Shown here in pieces: positions 48,801 to 60,800 of a stretch of DNA of 64,000 nucleotides. The DNA comes from Tribonema minus (lineage: Eukaryota > Sar > Xanthophyceae > Tribonematales > Tribonemataceae). The stretch covers positions 186,001 to 250,000 of the forward strand of contig JAFCMP010000082.1 in the NCBI GenBank assembly GCA_017506865.1. The letters are read 5' to 3'. The notes below the pieces were generated by a model. It made no database searches and was not told the DNA's origin. It saw only the letters and a list, made by a program, of their open reading frames with translations. Every line of letters starts with the position of its first letter. Position 1 is the first letter of the stretch. Position numbers and translations under genes: made by a program.

Positions 48801-51800
48801 CTTGATCTTTGCCAGCTTCGCCGCCTCTCGCTCCTCTGCGCCAGTCTCGGGCTTCAAGTCAACTGTCACCCTGCAGGCGTCATAATAGTTACAATGCAGG
48901 TGTCCCTATCAGCATGCAGCGCACGTTTAGCCTGCCAATCAAGTAGCAGCTTTTTGACCTCATATATCACAATCAAGACTTTGAGGCGGCAGCTTGTTTA
49001 TAGGTGTTCTGCTCCTTCTTCTGTGAGCATCCGTTTTTATAGCCTATTGGCGCTCGCCCGACCTCATATCTGCTACTGAAATTTGTGTGACCTTGAGGGC
49101 CTAGACTGCAAAAAAACAGGCGAGAGGGAAGTGCACCAACGCTAGTCTGAAGAGCGGAGATGTATGCATGTCAGCACGCAAAGTGCTCTAAATGCGGTGC
49201 GTGCGAAAAAATCACGACAGCTCCGCCTTCAGCAACATCAAGACTCCGTAAGTAGGCGGGCCGGGCAAACCTCTCTGGTGTCATGGGAGACAATAGAACA
49301 GGGCTGACTACATCAGCATGCGTAAGCGTGCCGGTGCATGCGCATGCAGAGCCGGCATCAGGCTTTCCTCGCCTTGCTTCCGGCTTGGAAGTCATTCATG
49401 TTAAAGAGTTACCCTGCACGTGCCGAATCATTGTGGCAGAGGTGTGGCACCGCAAGTGCAGAGTGACAAATTGTTGCATGCTATGTGCACCGCACCGCAG
49501 TCATACAGACATACACGCGGTGCTGCCTAGCGATGACGCGCAGTGCGGAGTGTGTTGGGGTTGAAGTGACATCATGCAAGTATAAAGTCCAGCTACAGGC
49601 GCAAACGCATTGTGACAGAAGGGTTGCTGTGAGCAGGCAGAGTGCGTAGGGTCTCAAGCAGTATTGCGTTGTGCCCAAATGCGCCAATCAGGCATAAACA
49701 CATATTTCTATGATACTTAGGCCATCTATGTAGTCAATGTATATACCGCATATGTGCGCAGCATTGAGTACGTCTGCCAAGCCAGGTCATGCCCGTGTAC
49801 GTGGGCAGATAAGCTCCGCACAACGCTATCAGCTGTGCTGGGATATCACACTGCAGATGTGTGAGCAGCAGACTGAGTGCGAAATGGTAGGTTCTTACTG
49901 GCTACAGTCACAAACAGCCAAAATCGCTACCTCTTCCATGACTCTCAAGGACAAGCATCTGGACATGGCTACCCATTGGCGACTGATCGCACAGAGTCTG
50001 GCAGCGCCGCCGCGGACGGTGCCTCCTACATATACTTTGAAGTATGCTTGTACTTCGCAGTAGTAAATTACAAAAGGCTGCAAAGCAGATCGGTTGCTTT
50101 GGAGTGAAAACAGCGAAGGTTATTGGTGGCGCTGCTTACACAATGCCATGCCTGAGCAAGAAAATCATGGGGCGCGCTGCACTGCAGGGCATCCCCGCTC
50201 TGCGCACATCTTGAGGTTTGAGCACTAAGTCTTGCACAATCTGCAAGGGTTCTCCAGCAACGACATGCTTTAGCGATGGTATGAAGAACCTTGCAGGCGT
50301 GTTTCAGAGGACATTGAGCGAGTAGCCCACTCCTTGCAAATTCTCAAATACACATTGGTTCCTTCTAGACGTTATCACCAAAGTGGCTCTGCATGGCTTA
50401 CCTGTGCGTGTTCTTGATGAAGTACTTGGTGACTAGCTGCTGGAAAACGGCCTGAGACTGTCCCTGTGTGAACTCTTTGGTGATCTCGGAGAAGGCGTCC
50501 GCAAGGTGCAGATTCAGCGTCGGGTCCCTGCATGCAGCCAGGCATGTGCAACAGCGATGCATTCAGTTCTTCAAGTTGGCGCAATAAGGGTGGAGCACAA
50601 GTCTGAGCAGCCTCGAGACGATTGCGGACCGCCATGCATGTGAACAGCAATGCGTTCAGCTCATGACATATTCAGGGTGGAGCAAGTGTCTGAGAAGCCC
50701 TTGGAGAAGTACTGGAGGGGTTGGCGGCCCATAAATAACGATGGCACTGATCAGCTCAAGCGACACCTCCCCGGTTGCCTGTCCCTGTAGCGGGATCCAT
50801 AAGCATTGCTGGTAGCCAGGTATGTGAATTTGCTACAGCAACTTGAAAGCGTCTGGCTCTTGACGCATTCCGGGTGCTGCACATGTCTGAGCAGCCCTTG
50901 CGGGGAGTGTTGCAAGTCCATCTTGAAGAACATAGCTGATCCACTGAAGTTATTCTCCAGCAGCTAATGTCAACACATCAGCTGCATGCGCCCCGCGATG
51001 TTTGCGAAAGGCAGGAGATATGTGATGGGCAAGTCACATGCACAGGCAGGTTTGGGCAGCAACTTGTTGAACTCCTGAAAGTGTCATAATTATGCCTAAG
51101 TGGTAGAAAAAGCCCTTGCCCTGTTGGCTGTGATAAGCGGAGAATCGCTCCGCCTATGATGTGCTTCTATCCCAAACAACTTGAAGTAGCAAAGCAGACA
51201 ACGGATTGCATATGCACATGTAGGAGCCTACTGAAAGCGGCAGAGCGCGTGCGAGTGTGGCAGTGTATGAAAATGCACAATATCATCACTTCACACTTGC
51301 ATTTCATTTCTCACCACATAAGTGGTATGTGTTTCAATGCATGTCCGCATTGGTACACTTCACACTCAATGGCACAATGCTGACGTCCAGTTGCAGACAA
51401 TCTATCTAGTGGCTGCGCTACACAATGCCTGTGTACTTCCTAAACAGATAGAGCAAATGCGATATACCAAGACCTCAGGACCGCACTCATTTCCTCCCAT
51501 CAGAGAAGGACTGCAAGCGAGTCAAGCGAGTCGATTTACTTGGTGTGAAATTTGAAAATCAGAGGATCGTCGCTTACTAGTAGAAGCGTTATGATCCTCA
51601 ACGCCAATTTTCACTAGCAGCTGCTTGCCGCTGGTGCTTCAGCAACCCACCTGTCATGCACCCATTGGATCATGACCGTCTGCAGAAGGTCAAAGCCTCT
51701 GTTGTAATTACCCGAGGCTGGCGGGCTCAGGTAGGCAAACTGCACAGAGTTGATTGAAGCCTTGATGGCAGCTGCCTGGTGGGGATCGAAGATGGAGGAG

Positions 51801-54800
51801 ACTTGGGGGTTACTTTATGAAAGTTGTGATTACTTTACCATTGCCAATGCCAGTCATGATGATCGCAAAGCAAAGAGTATACAAAGTAGCCCCTTGACGC
51901 TGCTTTTTGATGTTTGCCTTTGGCAGAAAACATCAGTGACACGAAACAATTTGGCTCAGTTCAAGAGAGCTCCAAGACTGGCAATCTGGTATTACTCTCA
52001 AAGCGACTGAGAACATGATGCTGAAAGTCCCAAAGGGCCCGAGCTTGAGGTTTCAAGGGGAAAAATTCTTTTGTGGGGTTTCACCAAATATGCCAGCTCC
52101 CCGGGGGTGTTGTCCAGCGAAAGCCAGTGTAAGTTTGTAGAAGAAATGATGGAGGTGTGTGCGTCCAGGTGCTGACGAGACCTGGACGCACACATGCTTG
52201 CTTAGTACGGGCTTGATTGACTCCTTGCCAGCGATTGCTACAAACTTCAAGGCCCGGGGCGGCATCCTTTGCTTGTTGATCGCATTGCACGCATTCGTGT
52301 TGTGGCAGTCAGTGCCAATGCAGCACCCGCTGATGCGAGAAGGGTCATACTTCATTGACTCCCGCTTGAGGGGCAGACATCCTATGCTGATACACAATGT
52401 AGCTTTGTTGTCCTGTCAACAAATCCGATATATATGTATGTTATAAGTGTACTTCTATATATAATCATATATGTATGCACCATGCGGGCCCGCTGAGTGC
52501 AGCTGTGCACAAATTCCATCCACACGTGCTATGGACGAGCCTCCAGTCACACGGTGTACCGCGTAGACGCAAACGTTTCAATTGCATAGGCGACCCGGCC
52601 TCCCTTGGGCCTTTGTAGTACAAGTCCACAAGTACTGCAGACTTCGGAAGGAGATTGGTGCATCATTGCAATCAGTGTTGGGGGTGGAGCCGGCCTCGTC
52701 TCATCGCTTTCCATCACGATGCACATGTGCATATTAATCCACTGCTTTTGAGCCTGTATGCTCACATGACGATGTATCTTACGGGCGAATGGACCCAATG
52801 AGTCACGGTGCATTGGCCTATGGCAAGTGGCACCACCAGTTGTGGGTAACCGGAACTGTCGTAGGCAACCCTAACTAAGCCAGCCAGAAGAGCCACATTG
52901 GGTGTCCCAAGCGTGCTGCAACCGTTTGTTTGGGCAATGTCTTCAAACTTTGCAATGTTCTTTGTGCGTTGTGCGATGCCAGTCTCACACGATCCCTGTA
53001 CTTCATACATTGCCAGGTCATGCTTGAGGGCATCCTTGTTCCGTATGCCATGTGATGGCGGGCTCTGGAACAGCTTCGCCCATGACAGAAGCATGTCCGC
53101 ATTAATATATTGTGTAACTTGCAAGCTACTGCCGGAACAATCACCGACTCACCTTGAATCCGGTCTTTGCAATGGTTGTGAGGGTGTCCAAGATTAGTGT
53201 CTCGACGGCGTCGGCCTAGCAGCGTCCAGAGAGCAGGCATTTTGTTTCTCAGATGAGCGGGGTGCAAGGCGAATGCTGTGTGAAAGGAAGGGATGCCTGC
53301 TTGCAGCATCGTGGTTCCCAAGGTCACCAACGGTTGCACGAGGTTCAACATGCCCTGGATGCGGTGCACTTGAACATGGACAAACACATGGAGTTGTTTC
53401 AATCATAAATTCAACACCGCGACGGACCAAAGCAATGCTTGCTGAAAGAGGCTTGGAGCAGCGGTGTCTGTGTTACTACACATACCTCATTTATGAAAGT
53501 AAGACATGACATGAAGCATGAAGCAGTCAACACAAGCGTCTTTATACTGGCTGTCGCAGCACTAGGGCCTAGACTGAAACCGAGATTCACACCACAGCCA
53601 CTGCCGTTTCAAAACCCTTCGTGAGCGATATGCCAGAGCTTCATGTATGGTCCAGTCATGGAAGTGGGTAAATGGCTGACTTTGGAAGGTTTTCCGCCCA
53701 GGCTCATGGTGAAGCAACTTAAAGATACTCACTTTCAAATTGATACGTTGAAGTACTGTGCAGACCTGGAATGTGCAAGACCCACACAATGGCAACCATG
53801 CCAGCATGGTGCAACCATCATATGCCCTGCGTGGCATACGCCTCCAGAGTCGCTGCAAGTGCCATTGAAACAACCACACTGATTACCTTGGAAGGCTTCA
53901 CGCCCAGCAGGCCGATGGTAAAGATGCTCTGGCGCAGCCACGTCACGTACCCATAGCCAGTGGGCGCCGTTCCCAGCCCGCTGTCAGTCAGTGCCTTCAA
54001 CAGTGGCGCCGCACTGGATGAGGATCAGGGGGGAAGATGCCATCAGTGAGGGCTGGGTGTAAATTTGCGAAGGCCAACATCATGGCATTGATTCTTGAGG
54101 TGGAAGCTGAAGATTGGCAGCAAGCAGCAGGGCAGCAGCAGAAGCAGCAGAAGCAGCAGCAGCAGCAGCAAGCTGCACAGCTCGCGCCAGTGCCGGCACA
54201 TCACCAACCCATATCCAGACGCGCTGTACCAAAGCCGCAGTCGGGTAGCGCATTTACAAGCGGCGCCTCACAGCATGCCAGTTTAAGGGATAGGTGTCGG
54301 GAAGTAAGCTCATGCTCAGGCTCGGTGCCATAATACTGGTGCTGCTGCCCTTCTGTGCACTGCAGAACACAGGGAAATACACAGTAACTGTGCAGATTGT
54401 CTGGGGGTTGAATTTCACACGATGTAATACTGCTAGACATGACAGAAACCCCGTGGTGAGCAAGCTGTAAGAGGCAGAAAGAAAGGGCGCCGCACCTGGA
54501 GCCGATTAGGAGGTTCTCCAAGATGCTGAGCTCCAATGACTCCTTGAGAGAGAGCGTCCTGAAGTTCAGGACCCAGTTGACAGACACCACGTGCTCTGTA
54601 GTGCTCGCGTCGGCGACAGAGTATGTCGCCGGGTAGCGTGAGGGCTTTGGCAGCCGTTTCTGATCATGGCAATGTGCAAGCAGCACGTGAGGCTCTCAGT
54701 TATCTGTTACACGAGCATGCAGCTGCTTCAAGTTCTCACATTGCTAGCCCCAAGACATGACATTGTGTTGCTGCGAGCACCCCAGCAAATTGCGCAAGAG

Positions 54801-57800
54801 ATCAAGCCGAGAGTGAACACTATGCACATGATATCTAGCACATCGGTGTGCTTTGCATCTGAGATTGGCGCAAGATGTAACTCAACGGTAAACCGGTGTA
54901 AAGTTTGGGAAGCTACCATGTCTTTCCAGCGCTCCAGCAGTTCCTGGCCGCATGCGTGACAATGAAAAGGTGTGTGACATGCAGAACCAGCAACGCGGCG
55001 TAGCTCGGTGTTCTCCATTTTTGAAAAGGGGACAGTGAGCGGCGCATAGGTTTTGACAGTCGCGAGCGATGACAAGGGAAAAGTGAGGGGTGCGTGTTTG
55101 GAGGGCCGTTTCTGATCACCTGGACTCTGAAAAAGCCGGCACCACCATTGATTTAAGTCCTGTTAACAATTGGGGCTTCAACTTTGCGAACTCATGCCTT
55201 TCAAACTAGACTGTGGGCTCAATGGAAAGGGTTTTAGGCATTCGCATGCCAGCGATGTTCAGTTGCGCAGAAATAACTTATTGAATGTGAGGCAGCAGCT
55301 TTTGTAAACATAGACGCTCGCTGCCCTTTCAAAGCCCGTCAGACGACGTGAGTCATGGGGGGCAGGGGGGGGGGGGGGTAGAAATGGCTGCAGTCGGCTG
55401 ATGTATGGCAGCAGAATATATATACTTCCCAAAGTACTCCATAAGAGGTCCAGCTACGACAGCTGTAGCAACAGGCTGTAGCAACAGGCTGCGATCAACA
55501 AACAAGGGGCAGAATCAAGGGACCTTTGTTGCCAAAGATACGTAGTTTCGAGTTAACTTGTTACATTGGAATTGCAACATTTGCTGCACGGGCGGATGGG
55601 TCATACATCTTCAGATGTCTACGACAAGGGATGAATTTGGTGGGTGCGGCTGGCAAAGGAGTGGTGGGTGAGGGCGGTGGTATCAGGTTCAGCACGTTGC
55701 AGGTGCACCAAAACGCAGCTGAAAGGGCGTTCAAGAGCTGCACTCTCAGTTTCAGTGCACATGGCGCACTGTGGGCGCATCGTGAGTGGCAGTGCTGAAT
55801 GTTGAATGCGGCAGGCAGGCGGCTATAAGGCATGTGGAGGCTAATCGTCATGGGAAGTAGCACAGAGTGGGATGGCAGCTTTACAGTGTAGCACAGAGTG
55901 GCCCAGGGACGGCTTTAATGTAGGTTACTTACTGGTTTACATAATATCTTTAATGAATCATTTTGAACGGGGCGTAGCCGAAGTTGTGAGTGTATGGGCT
56001 GCCGGCTGGAGCTGGCCTACCGAACACGTGAGACCTGTCCATACTGAACACCCATGCCTCAAACGTTAAAAAGCTTGCACACAGAAGTCTTTTTGCCTAC
56101 TGTGGTTATGGTGGCACTGTTGACTTGTGGCCAGTGACTGCAGCAGCGGCAACCACGGTTATTGGTGGAAGGCACTTGCGGCTAACCATCCCTTGTCAAC
56201 TAGAGCTCTACAATCTTTTGATTCGTTTCTCATATGGCACCTGAAGTGTATGCTCTCGTAGTGCGACAGCAGTGTGTCGAGCTGTGGGTCGTGGAGATAT
56301 GTAAGCACACAACATGTCGTGAGCTGCTTCATACTAGAATTTCACTGCCCAACCAGCGAGGCAGATCATGCAAATCACCAAACCGAGCGGACCTGCACAC
56401 ATGTACGCGCCTGCACTTCAGCAGTGTAAGCTGTGCGACGGGTGCCGCTGCTGACATCTGGAGCAAGATTTGTCTTTTGAAATACTGCGCTGCCATATTG
56501 GTGCCGCACTGCACGTCAGCAGACGTGACACACCGTCAAGAACGAGGCTCAACAAACGCGATGCGCAAGGTTTACCTGAAGCTGGGTTGCTGTTGTTGAC
56601 ACGTCGACGTCCCTCTTGTCATACGCGCTGAAGTACTGCACCGAGGCGACGTCAGCAGCGAGCAGCGACCGAGTGAGACTGATTGACAAAGACCTACATT
56701 CGCTGGAGGGGGGCCGCCCTTCATGCGAACAATTGAGCATGCGTGCTCACTATGGAGTCTGTTTGTTAGGAATAGGACGCATGCATGGCGACTCTCAAGC
56801 GGTGCACACAGGCGATCAGCAGTGAGCGGGTGACGGCGGCAAGAGGCCCGTCGCCTATATTGACAGGCAGTGGGCCGCTGTACTACCCTCGTGGCTATCT
56901 CTGAGGGAAGAGGGCTCATACTACTTTAAAGAAGCATATTAAACAAGAAGAATGCAAGGCTCGCTTAGAAGTGACCAACAATATTATGGGGTGTCTGGGC
57001 GATACCGTCACATTCATTGACCACGATATTCAACAGCCGTTTCTCAAAGTGCCAGAGCGTGAAACGAGCTGCCCGCTCTACAAACTTTCACGCCCCCTTG
57101 ATGGTATCCAGGCGTCACATGTGATGCCATGCTGGCTTCTGCCGATTCAACGTCGCTGATCAACATGACCGCGTCAACCATATCATCCCACCGCTTCACC
57201 ATCTGGTTGTTTGCAAACATAGTCACGGCTGTTGGCAGGACGGTACTGGCGCCCATGGGAGTGCCACATGTACACCTTCAATTTTAGGTGACAAAATGCC
57301 AGAACAAGAATATCAGAGCCAGTGATTGGAATAACCTCGTCAACGATGTCCAGCCGTTTCATAACAGAATCGTTTCCATAGAAGAAGACGCGACTGTTGG
57401 CGGGGTGGTAGTAGCGCTTGTGAAAGTCCTGGATGTACTCGAAGGTGAGCGTTGGGATGACAGCAGGCTTGCCACCGGAGTCAAACCTGTACGCTGTGTC
57501 CGGAAAAAGTGCCTGTGGCAGGCGTGAAAAAGCAACATGAGCGCGCTGTGGGTTGGATGCTCCAATTCAGTGTGCTATTATTTGGTACCTGTATGTGCAA
57601 AGTATACTTCAGAGTTTACACTGTGGAGTCAGCTCTGATGTTTTACATACTTCTCGAAGTATGTGAAAAGCGGGCATCAGTGCACGAGCTGCCTCACTCA
57701 GGGCGGCTTGTAAATATATTGGGCTACAGCTGAGTGACGAGATGGCGGCAGGGGCACAGCCATAGCTGGACCTGTGAGCGTTAGCGCCAGCAACAGCAGC

Positions 57801-60800
57801 AGTGGCAGCCGCCGCAGCAGCAGCAGTGCCGCCAACCAGCACGTGAGATGAATTGGCTGCAGAAGGAGATATTTCTTGGTGCCTCGTGTTTTGTACTTAT
57901 ATTCACTTCCGCTTGAGGTATGAAAAATGCAACATATGCAAGTCTTGTGTGTGCGTTGACTGTGTGCTGATAAGCATTTGAGACTGCAACACATGCACTA
58001 TATACACTATTTTAACACCATTTACCACTACATCCGCAGCTTCAGTACTAATCTCTCAGATCAGCGTTCATAGACCTAAGCCGTTCTACATCGAAATATA
58101 TCTGCAAGTGAAACTGGCTTCACGAACATGGATGTCCGAGTCGGTGACTGCAACCTGAAATGCACATCACAGCCAGGTATATGCCCCTGCACCCCCACCG
58201 CCGGTGAACCAAGCCGCCACCGTTGACACACCTTCTACATGCCTGGGTGCCAGTGTGCGCCCAGGTGGTCAATGCAACGCATTTCGACCTGTACGATTGT
58301 GCGCCCAGGTGGTCAATGCAACGCATTTCGACCTGTACGATTGTCAGGTGGTCAATGCAGCGCATTTCGACCTGTACGATTGTCGTATAGGTCGAAATGC
58401 GCTGCATTGACCACCTGGGCGTACACAGATTGTCGTACAGGTCGAAGTGCGTTGCATTGACCACCTGGGCGCACACCAGCAGTGGTGATCTTCCCAGTCA
58501 TACTTGCCTAGTACGCACTCTGTGATGTGTGGTCTTCCTCGTACAGGCCCACGTACGCAACTAGGCATACAAAACCGAGCACCAATACAAAAAGCCCACC
58601 TCGCTTCGGAAGGCGTCACACGCTAAAGTGCCGACGCGTCTGGCCGGCCTGTGCCTGACCAGAAGTGAACGCAAGGCAGTCGCTGCAAACGCTTGGCACA
58701 AGACGTTCATGACTCGCATTGTTCCCCTGCTATAGCAAATCATCATGATGGTCTAAAAGCCCCCCCCCCCCCCTCTTCCTCTCATATAACCTATGATAGT
58801 ATAACACAATATCGCCTTCGGCTTCGCATGGCATGGCCTTTGCGGAAGTAGGCCAGGGGTACGCTGTATTAGACCGGGTTTGACACCAAGTGCATACCTG
58901 AAACGGAGGGTCTGAAGCAGAATTTAGGAGCTATGCTCAACATTTCAAGGTTGCAGGCTTCATGCCCGTCTTCCCGTTGTTTATTGGTAGTTGTTAAACC
59001 AATCTCAACACTTGAAGGAATCAAGCCAGGGTACTGACAGACTCTGTCCCACTAAGGAATCAAGCCAGAGTACTGACAGACTCTGTCCCACTTTCATGCC
59101 ATTCACAACAGCGCATGTGAGATCAGGGGTAATCATGCAGACCTCCCCCCCCCCATGGGCAGTCTGGCTACATTATTTACATGACCTGCCTTGTTTATGG
59201 TCCAGCACAAAAAGCATGCGCCGGCCAAAATCTGCCCATGTTCATTTTGCCAACGGAGGGGGGGCAGGAGGGGGAGAAGGAGGAGTGGGAGGAGGAGGAG
59301 GAGAAGAAGGAGAAGGACGAGGAGGAGGCAATGCATCCCCCCTTCTTTGTCACTTACTTCGTATTTTGGACTGTTGCTGTGATTAAGCAAGTATACATCA
59401 CACCCCGTGAATGTAGGGAGCCTCGTGTCTCAATCATAAAATATTGTATTCAGTCAGAATGGGGCATGTTCACCGTTGTTATCACCACTGATGGCCTTCG
59501 TACTACCTTCACAACTGTCTGAAACTTGGCTCGCCCTGTTGGCGGCCCAATACAAACCGCACAATTGCTGATTGTTCGTCCCGCTCTGTTTGTCTAACTG
59601 AGTTGGTTCACGGCCTTACGTGTCCAATGTATCACCACTGATAAGGACACCGTTTTCTTCCCTCAAATGGTTCTCTGATTCAAAAGTCCCCTTGAGTCTA
59701 ACAACATCATTTTTCGCTTTTAAAACCTATACCCATTTCCGTTGTGATCCACACATTGTCAAGTGCATACACCAGATTCTGTACTATTGGCATTTATGCA
59801 GTCGACCGGTCATAGGTCAACAATGGGTCCCCCTACGGTTTGCCGGCAATGCTAGTCATGCCTTCCACTTGCCTTCTTAGTTGTCGAGTACAGAACCGAC
59901 TCAGGATTGGAGTATTTGCCTTTCATTTCGCTCATCACGACCCCCTGATACGTCAGCGGGTCGCTGGCTTTCTCCAGCTCGTAGTGCCAGCCCTGCATGC
60001 ACAAGCGCATCATGATGGTGCAGGTAAGAAAGCACAGCAACTCTGCAACATGGACCGCATCACAGTGACCTGAACGGAATCATAGCCCCTTGGTGTGTCG
60101 CAAGGTTGCCTTCTCAAGCTTGTATTGCACATGCATATGCATGCAGCAGCACATGGTGCGGGCACATGATTACAGCAATTGTACTGCAAGCATGAAGCGC
60201 ATCACGGTTTGGTGACAGTTGGCGAAGTCACAGCCGTTTGTTGGAGAGTTGTTGAAAGCTTAGCCATACCTGATCCGGTTAAGGAGTCCCTTACTATGTG
60301 CGCGATTGCGGTTCCCGCGCAGTGCCAGCCCTGCAAGTGCACGCTGAACTAGTAGGAGTATCAGTACAGCAACCCAACAGGTTGCCTCAATCACGCGACA
60401 GCTCTAGTAAGGCTCTAGAGTATGAGTCATGGCTGGTGCAGGTGATGGCATCACAACTCCCGGATGAACGCTGTCTGTGAGGCCTTGGCGTTCTCCAGCG
60501 CGTACCACTAGCCCTGCATGCTGCTTCGGCATGGCCCAAAAACGCAACAAAAGTGCGGGAAAGTGCGGGAAGCTCTAGTACCCATTTCTTATCATCGTCA
60601 GCTACATGTGAGTATATCGTAGACGTCCACATCAGGGTCGGAACCCCCAGTAAAAAGCAGTTACTGTATGCCATGCAAAAGCGAGTGCATGCTTTGTGCA
60701 GCGAATCATGCTGCATAGTGCAATACGAAACGCATAGAGGTCTGAAGGCAACTATGCAGTCCAAGCAAACCAACTGAATGCGGGCATTCAGCGGGGCATT

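Noticed and set aside
52762..53124. Minus-strand 120-codon ORF as a PreP exon
   Set aside because: No similarity to the PreP segment expected there, and exons 53153-53215 and 51651-51775 join directly in phase with conserved sequence.
58250..58475. CRISPR-like array
   Set aside because: Repeats are adjacent without unique spacers and partly inverted; the DNA is eukaryotic intron.
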